Shown: positions 41,409-50,206 of the stretch, in pieces
How positions within the stretch are numbered: position 1 is the stretch's first letter
How the letters are laid out: the number at the start of each line of letters is the position of its first letter
NCBI RefSeq assembly: GCF_001668615.1
Contig: NZ_LZMC01000102.1
Coordinates: forward strand, 35,815-99,814
Source of the DNA: Mycobacterium sp. 1274761.0
GTDB taxonomy: Bacteria; Actinomycetota; Actinomycetes; Mycobacteriales; Mycobacteriaceae
DNA: 64,000 nucleotides
Direction of reading: 5' to 3'
Position numbers and translations under genes: made by a program
The notes under the pieces: generated by a model
What the model was told of the DNA's origin: nothing
Databases searched by the model: none
What the model saw: only the letters and a program-made list of their open reading frames with translations

Positions 41409-42349
41409 CACTGACACGCACACGTTCGGCATCACTTGCCGAGGGCGGCCTCAATTGGGATAGTTTGCCGCTCAAGCTATTTGCTGGCGGAAACGCCAAG
41501 TTCTGGGATCCCGCCGATATCGACTTCTCGCGCGACCGGGCCGACTGGGAAGCGCTCACGGACCTCGAGCGGGAATGGGCCACGCGGCTGTGCGCGCAGT
41601 TCATCGCCGGCGAAGAGGCCGTCACGCAGGATATCCAGCCGTTCATGGCGGCGATGCGCGCCGAGGGACGGCTTGGCGATGAGATGTACCTGACGCAGTT
41701 CGCATTCGAGGAGGCCAAGCACACGCAGGTGTTCCGGCTGTGGCTCGATGCCGTCGGCATGACCGACGATCTGCAGGTCTTCCTCGAAGACCTGCCCACC
41801 TACCGGACGATCTTCTACGAGGAGCTTCCGGAATCCCTCGACAGGTTGGCCACCGACCCGTCACCGGCCGCTCAGGTGCGCGCATCAGCCACCTACAACC
41901 ATGTCATCGAGGGGATGATGGCCTTGACGGGATACTATGCGTGGCACCGGATTTGCGTGGACAACAACATTCTGCCGGGGATGCAGGAGCTGGTGCGGCG
42001 CATCAGTGACGACGAGCGGCGGCACATGGCCTGGGGCACCTTCACCTGCCGACGGCACGTCGCCGCCGACGACTCCAACTGGGCGGTGTTCGAGGAGCGG
42101 ATGAACCAGCTGATTCCGATGGCGCTACAGAACACCGACGACGCGTACGACCTCTACGACGAGATCCCGTTTGGCCTCGAAAAGGAAGAGATGCAGCAGT
42201 ACGCCACCGACAAGGGCATGCGTCGGTTCGGCACCATAAGCAGTGCGCGGGGACGCCCGCTGAAAGAGATCGACATCGACTACTCACCACTGCAGCTGGA
42301 AGACACGTTCGCCGACGAGGACGCCAAGGCCCTGGCGGCCTCTGCTTAG
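41405..42349 (+). CDS. R2-like ligand-binding oxidase (R2lox), ribonucleotide reductase R2 fold
   Basis: 314 residues, ferritin-like four-helix bundle. Metal ligands match the known Mn/Fe site of M. tuberculosis Rv0233 with an offset of two: Glu70, Glu103, His106, Glu169, Glu204 and His207. The residues that form the Tyr-Val ether crosslink are also kept (Val73 and Tyr164). It is therefore expected to be an active Mn/Fe oxidase that binds a fatty-acid-like ligand; its physiological substrate is unknown. It should not be called ribonucleotide reductase. It overlaps the convergent permease gene by four bases. Confidence 0.95.
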   Translation: MTLTRTRSASLAEGGLNWDSLPLKLFAGGNAKFWDPADIDFSRDRADWEALTDLEREWATRLCAQFIAGEEAVTQDIQPFMAAMRAEGRLGDEMYLTQFAFEEAKHTQVFRLWLDAVGMTDDLQVFLEDLPTYRTIFYEELPESLDRLATDPSPAAQVRASATYNHVIEGMMALTGYYAWHRICVDNNILPGMQELVRRISDDERRHMAWGTFTCRRHVAADDSNWAVFEERMNQLIPMALQNTDDAYDLYDEIPFGLEKEEMQQYATDKGMRRFGTISSARGRPLKEIDIDYSPLQLEDTFADEDAKALAASA

Positions 42350-43680
42350 ACCGGCGCGTCGGCGTGTGACTCGTCGCGTGATTCGCGGCGCGTCGCCGCG
42401 CGCGCGAGCAGATACAGCACGGCGCCGACCGCCAGCAGTGCGGCGGCGAACAGCCAGACGCTGGCGGTCTGCTGGGTCAACAGCAACAGACACGACGCGA
42501 CCCCCAGCACCGGCACCGCGCTCCAGACCCGGAAGTGCGAGTGGCTGACAGTGTCACGGCGCAGCACCAGCACCGCCACGTTCGTCGAGATGAACACAAA
42601 CAGCAACAGCAGCACCACCGTCTCCGCCAGCGTCGACAGGTCGCCCGCGAGCGTGAGCAGCATCGCCACCGTCGTGGTTGCCACGATCGCCACCCACGGT
42701 GTGCGGCGCTGCGGCAGTACATTCGCTAAAACAGTTGGCAGCAAGCCGTTTTCGGCCATGCCGTAGGTGAGCCTGCTCGCCATGATCATGGTGAGCAGTG
42801 CGCCGTTGGCCACCGCCACCAGCGCGATGACGCTGAACAACCAGTCCGGCACGCCGACACCCGATGCGGACACAACGGACAACAGTGGCCCCGACGATTC
42901 CGACAGCTCGGCGGGCTGCAGTGCCGTGGCGCTGGCGATGCCGACCAGCGTGTAGAGCACGCCTGCGGTGATCAATGCGCCGAAAAGTGCTGTGGGATAG
43001 ACCTTGCTCGGGTTCCGGATCTCCTCGGCCACGTTGGCTGACGTCTCGAAACCGACGAACGAGTAGTAGGCGACGATCGCACCGCCGAGGATCGCCAGCG
43101 CCGGGGTCGCGCCCTCGGGAAACTGCGTGATCCGGCTGATATCGCCGCGGCCACCCCCGACCATGACTGCCACCGCCACGATCACAATCAACAGGCCGCT
43201 GAGTTCGATGACAGTCATCACGACGTTGCTCTTGACCGATTCGCTGATGCCGCGCGCATTCAGACACGCCACCAGCGCCAGGAATCCAATCGCGGCGGGG
43301 ATGGCCGGAATGTCGACGAAGGTGCCCAAATAGTCCCCCGCGAACGCCAGCGCGAGGCCAGCCGCGCTCGTCACGCCCGCGGCCAGCATGCAGAACCCGA
43401 CGAGGAACGACAGCACCGGGCGCCGATACGCCCGTTCGGCGAAGACGGCGGCACCACCTGCCCGTGGGTACTTGGTGACCAGCTCGGCGTAGGACCCCGC
43501 GGTCAAGAGCGCCAGCAACAGAGCGGTGAGCAGCGGCGCCCAGAGCACCCCACCGACGTCCTCGGACAGCACACCCATCAGCGCATAAATGCCGGCGCCG
43601 AGGACGTCGCCGAGGATGAACAGAAACAGCAGCGGCCCGGTGATGTTGCGTTTGAGCTTGCTGTCCTGCGGTGCTGTCAT
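42346..43680 (-). CDS. APC family amino acid permease
   Basis: 444 residues with about twelve hydrophobic segments. The N-terminal signature LGDVLGAGIYALMGVLSEDV and the later YYSFVGFETSANVAEEIRNP are typical of the amino acid-polyamine-organocation superfamily. It is probably a proton-coupled importer or antiporter of an amino acid or amine in the plasma membrane. It is followed 48 bases upstream by an MFS gene on the same strand. The substrate cannot be read. Confidence 0.9.
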   Translation of the reverse strand: MTAPQDSKLKRNITGPLLFLFILGDVLGAGIYALMGVLSEDVGGVLWAPLLTALLLALLTAGSYAELVTKYPRAGGAAVFAERAYRRPVLSFLVGFCMLAAGVTSAAGLALAFAGDYLGTFVDIPAIPAAIGFLALVACLNARGISESVKSNVVMTVIELSGLLIVIVAVAVMVGGGRGDISRITQFPEGATPALAILGGAIVAYYSFVGFETSANVAEEIRNPSKVYPTALFGALITAGVLYTLVGIASATALQPAELSESSGPLLSVVSASGVGVPDWLFSVIALVAVANGALLTMIMASRLTYGMAENGLLPTVLANVLPQRRTPWVAIVATTTVAMLLTLAGDLSTLAETVVLLLLFVFISTNVAVLVLRRDTVSHSHFRVWSAVPVLGVASCLLLLTQQTASVWLFAAALLAVGAVLYLLARAATRRESRDESHADAPV

Positions 43681-43729
43681 GCACCCCTGTTACCCAGAGG
43701 TGGACGCGGCCATGCCTTCGTCATCCCAG

Positions 43730-45109
43730 CTACTGCCGTTGCACCTGCTCGAGCGCAAGACCGGTGCTGCGAGGACCGAGCAGCCCGACGTCCAGGCACA
43801 GCAGCACGATGAGCGCGGCTGAGCCGGAGAACACCGCCACCGGTCCGAGTGCCGCCAGCGCGGGCACGGCCACGAACGGCATCACCGTCGAGGTCGCACG
43901 CGACAGCGAGTAGCACATGCCGCTTGCCGTGCTACGGATGGCGGTCGGGAAGATTTCGGCCTGATAAATGTGGAAGCCGTTGGAGAAGACGTTCGACACG
44001 GCCGTCAGCAAGAAGCCGGCGATGACGATCACCGCGACGTTGGTCGAAGCCGCGAATACGATGCCGCACAAACCGATTCCGATTGCCGAAGCAATGACCA
44101 GATGCTTGCGCTCAAAGCACTCGACCAGAGGGATCGAGATCAGCGAGCCCAGCGGGTAGCCGGCGAACGCCAGCGCCGCATAGCCAAGCGATTCGGTCAC
44201 CTCGAATCCCTTGCTCACCAACACCAACGGCGCCAGGGTGCCGAAGCCGTAGTAGGCAACCGTCTGCAGCACCTGGAAGATGATCAGCATCACCGTCCGC
44301 TTGCGGTAGTCGCGAAACGCGATCGTCAGCACCTCCCGGACAGTCGGCGCCTCGTCGCCCGGTGGCGAAGCCGCTGCAGCGCTTGCGTATACGATATCCG
44401 GCTCATTCGGCGCGGCCTTGGCAGCCACGTAGGCGACGACTTCGCGCGCCTCGGCGTCACGGCCGCGGCTTTCCAGCCACCGCGGTGACTCCGGTAGCAG
44501 TGTGCGAACGGCCATGACGAAGACCGCGCCGAGCCCGCCGAACAACAGCAGCCAACGCCATCCGGCGATGCCGAACATCTCGTTGCGAGCGACGAGTTTG
44601 CCGCCAAGCAGGGCGGCCAGCGGAACTCCGAGGAAGCCGATCGTGTAGGCCCACGCCGTCATTCGGCCGCGATGCTCGGCGGGAATTAACTCGGCCAGAT
44701 ACGTATCGACCAAAACAAGCTCTGCGCCCAAGCCGATTCCGGCGATGACTCGCAGCACAAGGAACGTCTCGATGTTGGGCGAGAAGGCAGCGGCGAACGA
44801 GAACACCGAGTAGACAACGAGATTGAGGATGAAGACCCAGCGTCGGCCGAGCCGGTCCGCAGCGACGGAAAGCACGTTGGCGCCGATGAACATGCCCGCG
44901 AATCCGGCCGCGATCACCAACGACTTGCCGAGCGTGCCCAGTCCCCATTCCTTGGCGAGAACGGGTGCCAGCACGCCGCCGAGGAAAACCTCGTAGAGGT
45001 CGAAGAAGGTGCCGATTCCGACCAGCACCACCAGACGCACATGCCAACGGCTGACCGGAAGCCGCTCCAGCACCGACGACACCTCGGTCACCGCCCTCGG
45101 CGCGATCAT
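43730..45109 (-). CDS. MFS transporter of the sugar/acid symporter type
   Basis: About 459 residues with twelve hydrophobic segments. The second-to-third helix loop is SVAADRLGRRWV, PAEHRGRMTAW is the matching motif after helix 4, and PESPRWL follows helix 6, a signature of the metabolite:H+ and sugar porter groups. The ATG used overlaps the DUF2505 stop (ATGA). An ATG six codons upstream lies inside that gene. It is probably an uptake system for an organic acid or aromatic acid; the substrate is unknown. Confidence 0.87.
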   Translation of the reverse strand: MIAPRAVTEVSSVLERLPVSRWHVRLVVLVGIGTFFDLYEVFLGGVLAPVLAKEWGLGTLGKSLVIAAGFAGMFIGANVLSVAADRLGRRWVFILNLVVYSVFSFAAAFSPNIETFLVLRVIAGIGLGAELVLVDTYLAELIPAEHRGRMTAWAYTIGFLGVPLAALLGGKLVARNEMFGIAGWRWLLLFGGLGAVFVMAVRTLLPESPRWLESRGRDAEAREVVAYVAAKAAPNEPDIVYASAAAASPPGDEAPTVREVLTIAFRDYRKRTVMLIIFQVLQTVAYYGFGTLAPLVLVSKGFEVTESLGYAALAFAGYPLGSLISIPLVECFERKHLVIASAIGIGLCGIVFAASTNVAVIVIAGFLLTAVSNVFSNGFHIYQAEIFPTAIRSTASGMCYSLSRATSTVMPFVAVPALAALGPVAVFSGSAALIVLLCLDVGLLGPRSTGLALEQVQRQ

Positions 45110-45606
45110 GCGTGCTGTGCGAGCCACTCGTCGGTGAAGCGCAGCATGGCCCCGGTCTCGTCAACCATCTTGCGGCCCATCAACGTCTCGATCTGGCCGC
45201 CGACGAACGGCACCCGGACGCGCACGGTAGCGGTGCAATCCAACCGCGGCCCGTTGTGGGCGGGCGCCATCCGCACGGTGGCAAGCCCCGATCCCGGCAT
45301 CCCGTGGGCCATGATGCTCACTTCTCCGCACGCCACGTCCCCGCACAGATCCCACGTCTCGCTCTGCGCGAGTTCCAGCTCCATGGGATAGAGCTTGGCC
45401 AGTACTCCGGGCAGCAAGCTGGCGCGCAAGTCGCGGACGGTCACTACCCGCACCGATCCGGCGGACTGAACGTCGATGGAGTCCAGCCGGCCGGCGCCGC
45501 CAAAGGCTGCCAGTCGCGCGAGCCAGTACTTCTCCGACGAGAACGCCGAGAGGATCTGTGCGGTGCTGACCGACGATCCGACAGAAAAGTCGAATGACCG
45601 AGGCAT
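45106..45606 (-). CDS. DUF2505 (START/SRPBCC-like) protein
   Basis: 166 residues. The N-terminus RSFDFSVGSSVSTAQILSAF and C-terminus FTDEWLAQH fit the actinobacterial DUF2505 family, which has the hydrophobic-pocket SRPBCC fold. It probably binds a lipid or other hydrophobic ligand in the cytosol. It is the first gene of a unit with the MFS transporter through ATGA overlap. The partner relation is inferred only from position. Confidence 0.8.
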   Translation of the reverse strand: MPRSFDFSVGSSVSTAQILSAFSSEKYWLARLAAFGGAGRLDSIDVQSAGSVRVVTVRDLRASLLPGVLAKLYPMELELAQSETWDLCGDVACGEVSIMAHGMPGSGLATVRMAPAHNGPRLDCTATVRVRVPFVGGQIETLMGRKMVDETGAMLRFTDEWLAQHA

Positions 45607-45717
45607 AGCCGCAGACTGTAGGGAAACACCCGATTCCTCGGCGCCGTTTTCGCCCTAATGTGCTCTGCGGAGTCCCAACGGTCCGCGACTCTTGCAGTTC
45701 AGCAGAGAGCTGTAGTC

Positions 45718-45744
45718 GGCCCGCCACCTACACCGTGGCGGGCC
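45718..45744. promoter_or_regulatory. Ten-base-pair hairpin in a divergent intergenic region
   Basis: GGCCCGCCAC, a seven-base loop and GTGGCGGGCC form a perfect stem in the region between the divergent DUF2505 and OmdA-type genes. No T-run follows and no gene ends here, so it is not a terminator. It may be a protein-binding site or part of the leader of the rightward gene. Confidence 0.4.
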
Positions 45745-45775
45745 GGCCCGCATCTGCGCGATTTACCCTTGTGCG

Positions 45776-46042
45776 GTGAGCGGCCAAACGATTCCCGGCG
45801 GAGTGGTGCACAAGCTTCCTGCAGACCTGCGGAAGGCGCTGATCGGCAACACAACAGCACTCGCTGCGTGGAAGGACATCACTCCGCTGGCGCGCAACGA
45901 ATTCATCTGCTGGGTCGAGGACGCCAAGCAGGACAAGACGCGGGAACGGCGCATCCGCCGCACCCAGGAGGAACTCGAAGAAGGCAAGCGCCGGCCGTGC
46001 TGCTGGCCCGGATGCAAGCACCGCGAGCGCACAGGCAGATAA
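45776..46042 (+). CDS. YdeI/OmpD-associated (OmdA) family small protein
   Basis: 88 residues. It matches the helical C-terminal OmdA domain: LPADLRKALIGNTTALAAW, RNEFICWVEDAKQDKTRERR and RTQEELEEGKRR. The N-terminal domain present in longer relatives is absent. A CysCys and CysXHis pattern near the end (CCWPGCKH) is unusual. The GTG before SGQTIPGG is used. Family members are loosely linked to bacteriocin or peptide resistance; the function is unproven. It precedes the FHA remnant by 40 bases. Confidence 0.75.
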   Translation: MSGQTIPGGVVHKLPADLRKALIGNTTALAAWKDITPLARNEFICWVEDAKQDKTRERRIRRTQEELEEGKRRPCCWPGCKHRERTGR

Positions 46043-46082
46043 ACCGCCCGCGGCGGTGCGGACCGAAAACTACGCTGCTCGG

Positions 46083-46752
46083 GTGGCCAGTCCGACGACC
46101 CAGCTACCGCCGATGATCACCGTCTGTTGCGGTGTCGTCCGACGCACATTCCCTGCGGGCCGCGACATCGTAGTGGGCCGCGACGTCCGCGCAGACCTAC
46201 GCATTCCGCACCCGGCGATCTCGCGCGCACACACGATCCTGCGCCACGCCGACGGGCAGTGGACCGCGGTGGACAATGACAGCCGCAACGGGATGTTCGT
46301 CGGCCCGGAGAAGACGATGTCGGTGCCCCTGCACGACCGCACCACCATCCACCTCGGCAACCCCGAGGGCCCCCGGCTGACGGTCGAGCTTGGTCCTCCG
46401 GCCGACGAACGGCCGACGGTAGAGACGAAGCAGCCGGTGCGGACGCGAGGAGCGGAAGAATACCCAGCGCGCCGGCTCACGATCGGCCGCGCGGCCGACG
46501 CCGACATCGGCATCTCCGACATGCTCGCCTCGCGTCATCACGCCACCCTGGTCACCACCCAAGCGGGCGTGCAGATTCACGACGCACACAGCGTCAACGG
46601 GACGTTCGTATCTCCCGAATCTCATTCCCGCCGTTCAGGATCCGCTGTGGGAGCACCGCGGGGCGGTGTGGCTCCTCGACATGGCGATGCTGGCGTTGCT
46701 CGCGGTGGTGTTCGCCGGCTTCGTCCGGTGGCGACTGCGGCGAAGGGCCTAA
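46083..46752 (+). pseudogene. Remnant of an Rv1747-type FHA-FHA-ABC exporter, internal deletion
   Basis: Two forkhead-associated domains are intact in sequence: VVGRDVRADLRIPHPAISRA, then DNDSRNGMF, and IGRAADADIGISDMLASRHH, then SVNGTFV. They are closely like the two N-terminal domains of M. tuberculosis Rv1747. Right after the second domain the frame fails. In the next frame comes a typical ABC-2 permease end: LIPAVQDPLWEHRGAV, then a hydrophobic helix (AMLALLAVVFAGFV) and RWRLRRRA followed by TAA. The ATPase and five or so membrane helices, about 550 residues, are missing. The deletion junction lies near 46606-46615. Confidence 0.75.
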
Positions 46753-46756
46753 CGGT

Positions 46757-47032
46757 TCAGTCGTCGTCGCCGACGACCCGCAGCTCGGGCCGTCCCTGCG
46801 GCCGGGGGCGGTCATCGGGCGCCGGTCCGTCAGCCGGTCGACGGAGATCGCCGGCCACGTCCTGGTAATCCCACACCAAGTCTTTCGCTTCTCGCTGAAC
46901 ACGGCCGAGCGCCACCGACACTGCGCCGACGATCCTCCGCAGGTGCAGCACCGTGGCGTGAACCGCCTCATGGAAGGCATCGGTTCCTCGCGCCAGCGCG
47001 GCGTCCGCCTTACGGCCCCATTCGGCAAACAT
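46757..47032 (-). CDS. Small basic/helical hypothetical protein
   Basis: 91 residues. The N-terminal two-thirds is a single long amphipathic helix (WGRKADAALARGTDAFHEAV, VALGRVQREAKDLVWDYQDV), followed by a proline- and arginine-rich tail ending in GDDD. No family is recognised. The start is firm: AGGAGG lies five bases before the ATG. It converges on the FHA remnant with a four-base gap and diverges from the universal stress gene. Confidence 0.65.
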   Translation of the reverse strand: MFAEWGRKADAALARGTDAFHEAVHATVLHLRRIVGAVSVALGRVQREAKDLVWDYQDVAGDLRRPADGPAPDDRPRPQGRPELRVVGDDD

Positions 47033-47182
47033 CGATCCTCCTAGTCGGATGTGGGTAACATTCTCCGCCACCCGAGGGCGTCTACCAATAGCGCACCTTC
47101 ACGCGTAGTTGCCAATCCGCCCCGCTGCTCGATGCGCCGGGGTTACCGTCCTGTAGACGTGACGGAGAGTTCAGGAGACGGC

Positions 47183-47671
47183 GTGAACGGATATCGCACC
47201 GTGGTCGTCGGGACCGACGGCTCTGAGTCGTCGATGCGTGCAGTCGAGCGAGCGGGTGAGGTCGCCGCCCAGGAGAGTGCGAAGCTGATCATCGCCACCG
47301 CACATATCGAAAGCGTCGAGAAGGGCAGCTGGTCGCGAGCACCTGCGCATGACCACGTTTCGGACCCCCGCGCCGCGGACGTCCTCGGCACCGAAGGCTA
47401 CATGCTGCACGGCAGTGCTCCCGTATACAGCATTCTCCGCGAGGCGCACGACAAGGCGAAAAACGCGGGCGCCCAAGACATCGAGGAGCGGGCGATTCCG
47501 GGTGCGCCTGTGCCCGCACTGGTGAAGCTTGTGAAGGAAGTGAACGCAGATCTGCTCGTCGTCGGAGACGTGGGTCTGGATTCCGTCGCCGGACGACTGC
47601 TCGGGTCGGTGCCGGCGGAAGTCGCCCGTAAGGCGCGGATCGACATATTGATCGTGCACACGGCCGACTGA
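47183..47671 (+). CDS. Universal stress protein (ATP-binding type)
   Basis: 162 residues of the UspA fold. The N-terminal strand is TVVVGTDGSESSMRAV, and the ATP-binding signature G-x2-G-x9-G-S is complete in VVGDVGLDSVAGRLLGSV. The end, RIDILIVHTAD, is typical. ATP-binding Usps in mycobacteria respond to hypoxia, redox or cAMP signals. The GTG with CAGGAGA six bases upstream is chosen; a GTG eight codons earlier is less likely. It converges on the alcohol dehydrogenase gene. Confidence 0.9.
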   Translation: MNGYRTVVVGTDGSESSMRAVERAGEVAAQESAKLIIATAHIESVEKGSWSRAPAHDHVSDPRAADVLGTEGYMLHGSAPVYSILREAHDKAKNAGAQDIEERAIPGAPVPALVKLVKEVNADLLVVGDVGLDSVAGRLLGSVPAEVARKARIDILIVHTAD

Positions 47672-47710
47672 GGTGGCTCACTGTGAGTCGGCGCTGGCAA
47701 TGGACCACAC

Positions 47711-49018
47711 TCACCAATAGCGCAGTGCACCGGCGAACATCTGCTGCAACGACGCTTTGTCGGTGTCGATCGGAGCGTTCTGCAGGAGGCGCTGCTGTGG
47801 CCACGCGCCGTCAGCCAACGCGGTACAGTCCGCCTCGGCGTAGCCGACTGCGGCCAACCCGTTAGGGATGCCCACCGCGCGCATGATTTGGATGAGGTCG
47901 GCCGCAAGAAGCTCTCCCGCCTCCTGCGGGCCGGCATCCCCGACCTCCGCGCCGAGGTGGCCGGCGGCGTCGAGGTGCCGCTGCGGGTCGCAAGAGGCGG
48001 TGACGCGGAATACCGATGGAGCGTTGAGGATCACCGACATGCCATGGGGCACAATCGCTTCCGATCCGGGATATCCTTCGGCATGGTAGCCGCGCACCTG
48101 CCCGGCCACCGCGTAGGACATCGCATGCGGAATGTGCACTCCGGCGTTGCCGAACGCTATCCCCGCCAGCGTGGCCGCCCACATGGTCTGCTCACGCGCT
48201 TCCCGGTCAGACGCGTCGCGCACGGCTCGTTCCAGGTACCGGCCGAGCAGTCGCAGGGCTTCGCGGCTGCCCAGGTCGCTCCACGGGTTGGCGCCCTGGC
48301 TCATGGGCCGCTGGCTCGGCCGCTCGGGAGCGGGGCGGGCGACGTACGGGCGTGCGGTGAACGATTCCAACGCATGCGAAAGCACATCGAGTCCGGAGCA
48401 GGCCACGACCTGGGCGGGCAGGGTGTCGGTGACGTCGGCGTCGACGAGCGCTTCGGTGGGACGAAGCGCCGGTGCGGCGATGCCGGTCTTCGCCGACATC
48501 GACACCAGGTCGAAGATCGCGATACCCGTCACCTCGCTGCCGGTGCCCGACGTCGTCGGGCAGGCGATATGGGGGCGAAGCGGTCCGGGCACCCGCGCAC
48601 CCTGGCCGATGGGCGCGTTGACGTATGTCAGGAAGTCGGCGGGGTGGGTGGCATAGAGGTTTGCGGCCTTGGCGGTATCCATCACCGAGCCGCCGCCGAC
48701 GGACACGTATCCGTCGGGCTTGACGTCAACCGCGAATTCCGCCGCCCGCGAGAACGACTCGTCGGTGGGCTCCACCCGCACCGCGGCGTAGGAAACGACG
48801 TCGATGCCCGCCGACCGCAGCGAACGCTGCGCCGTGTCGAAGACCTCCAGCCGGGCCACGGTGGGGTCGGAGAACAGGGCGACGCGGGTCATGCCGAGCG
48901 CCGCGGCCCGGTCGCCGAGTTCTTTAAGACAACCCCGGCCGAAGGTGATCCTGGAGGCATCGACGGTGAACGCCGTGTCCAGTCCATCACCGGCGGGTTG
49001 ATAGTGACAGCAGCTCAT
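47711..49018 (-). CDS. Iron-containing alcohol dehydrogenase, ADHFE1/hydroxyacid-oxoacid transhydrogenase type
   Basis: 435 residues. Type III ADH features: VGGGSVMDTAKAANL, TTSGTGSEVTG, the iron-binding region CSGLDVLSHALESFTA and VHIPHAMSYAV. The N-terminus CCHYQPAGDGLDTAFTVDAS and the overall length match the ADHFE1 (HOT) branch, which transfers hydride between 4-hydroxybutyrate-type acids and 2-oxoglutarate in mitochondria. The reaction here is inferred. GGGAGG lies before the ATG. It is monocistronic, diverging from the VOC/SnoaL operon. Confidence 0.87.
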   Translation of the reverse strand: MSCCHYQPAGDGLDTAFTVDASRITFGRGCLKELGDRAAALGMTRVALFSDPTVARLEVFDTAQRSLRSAGIDVVSYAAVRVEPTDESFSRAAEFAVDVKPDGYVSVGGGSVMDTAKAANLYATHPADFLTYVNAPIGQGARVPGPLRPHIACPTTSGTGSEVTGIAIFDLVSMSAKTGIAAPALRPTEALVDADVTDTLPAQVVACSGLDVLSHALESFTARPYVARPAPERPSQRPMSQGANPWSDLGSREALRLLGRYLERAVRDASDREAREQTMWAATLAGIAFGNAGVHIPHAMSYAVAGQVRGYHAEGYPGSEAIVPHGMSVILNAPSVFRVTASCDPQRHLDAAGHLGAEVGDAGPQEAGELLAADLIQIMRAVGIPNGLAAVGYAEADCTALADGAWPQQRLLQNAPIDTDKASLQQMFAGALRYW

Positions 49019-49218
49019 CGAGCCTCCCCGTTGCCTACCCGCGAGCTTATAGCAGCGTGATTCCGGGCCGCACCGATGATCAAATCGATACGCATGCAGG
49101 GCTTTTCGCCGTCCCCGCCCGGATCTGGTGAAAACCACTCCCCGTGCTGGGCAGTCGCTTAGCATGACGGGTGTCGGGAGAACGCGCCCAGACGTCTGAC
49201 ATATAACGAGGTGTCGAC

Positions 49219-49671
49219 TTGCCGAATCAACTCCACCACGTCGTCATGCGCAGTCACTCGGCGGAGGTGTTCATCCGGTTCCTCACCGATGTGGTCGGCA
49301 TGGAGATCCAGACCCAGTTTCATGTTCCCGGCGAGGTGCTGGAGACGACGCTGGGCTGGCCGCCGTCGGACGGCGCGGAGATGACGATGCTCGGCAGCGG
49401 CGACGCGGGCCTGGTCGAGGTACTCGACGTTCCCGAGCATCTACGCGATGTCGCCCCCGAAGGCCTCGCCGCGCTGTCGTTTCTGGCCGACGATTACCAC
49501 GCGGTGCAGGACCGGGCCCGGGACATGGCTGATGACGTCACCGTGCTCTTCGGCGACGTGCCGGGGGTAAACCTGTTCTTCTGCACCATGGGCGGCGTAC
49601 CCATCGAGTTCATGGGCGGCTATGACGCCGACAGCGTTCCCGAGACCGTGGCAACGGGCGACAGCAGCTGA
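49219..49671 (+). CDS. VOC family protein
   Basis: 150 residues. The beta-alpha-beta repeats of the glyoxalase fold are visible at LHHVVMRSHSAEVFIRFL and near MTMLGSGDAGLVEVL, and the second module ends with MGGVPIEFMGG. The TTG start has GAGGTG just upstream; no in-frame ATG precedes the conserved region. It leads a rightward operon with a SnoaL-like, an epimerase-like and an ABM protein. The mix is typical of small catabolic or secondary-metabolite gene sets. The substrate is unknown. Confidence 0.82.
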   Translation: MPNQLHHVVMRSHSAEVFIRFLTDVVGMEIQTQFHVPGEVLETTLGWPPSDGAEMTMLGSGDAGLVEVLDVPEHLRDVAPEGLAALSFLADDYHAVQDRARDMADDVTVLFGDVPGVNLFFCTMGGVPIEFMGGYDADSVPETVATGDSS

Positions 49672-49681
49672 GCGTCGACCG

Positions 49682-50206
49682 GTGGAAGACGCCGCGGCCC
49701 TGCTCGAGATCGAGGCCATCAAGCAACTCAAGGCGAGGTACTGCCGTTACCTCGACGCCAAGGATTGGGACGCATGGCGCGAGCTTTTCGCCGACGGCTT
49801 CACCAGCGTGATCGCTGGCGCGGGCGGCAGGCAGACGGTCGGCGCGGACGAGTTCGTGGTGTATGTCCGGCAGACCTTGGGCCGGGCGTCGCAACCCACC
49901 GTGCACCGGGTCTACGCCCCCGAGATCACCCTGACCTCGTCGACGACGGCGACCGGGGTGTGGGCGTTCGACGATGTGGTGCGCCTGATTCCGGCAGTGA
50001 CACTGCACGGCTACGGCCACTACCACGAAACATACGACAAGAGCGACGGGCAGTGGCGCATCAAGACGTCCACCGTGACCAGGTTGCGCGAAGACATCGG
50101 CGCCCCGCTCCCCCAAGGCATCTCCACGCGGCTACGGATGGCGGCGGCGAAGCTCGCGCGCCGCACGTCACACGTAATGGACCATTACCGAAAGAGGTTG
50201 AGATGA
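49682..50206 (+). CDS. SnoaL-like/NTF2-fold protein
   Basis: 174 residues. LLEIEAIKQLKARYCRYLDA is the usual first helix of SnoaL_4-type proteins, followed by WRELFADGFTSVI and the cone-shaped sheet (VHRVYAPEITLTSSTTATG). A C-terminal tail is basic. Members act as dehydratases, isomerases or cyclases. The GTG start lies ten bases after the VOC stop, and its end overlaps the epimerase start (ATGA). Confidence 0.85.
   Translation: MEDAAALLEIEAIKQLKARYCRYLDAKDWDAWRELFADGFTSVIAGAGGRQTVGADEFVVYVRQTLGRASQPTVHRVYAPEITLTSSTTATGVWAFDDVVRLIPAVTLHGYGHYHETYDKSDGQWRIKTSTVTRLREDIGAPLPQGISTRLRMAAAKLARRTSHVMDHYRKRLR

Noticed and set aside
41405..42349. Annotation as ribonucleotide reductase beta subunit
   Set aside because: The metal ligands and the Val/Tyr crosslink pair match R2lox, there is no R1 gene nearby, and the TetR neighbour matches the Rv0232-Rv0233 arrangement.
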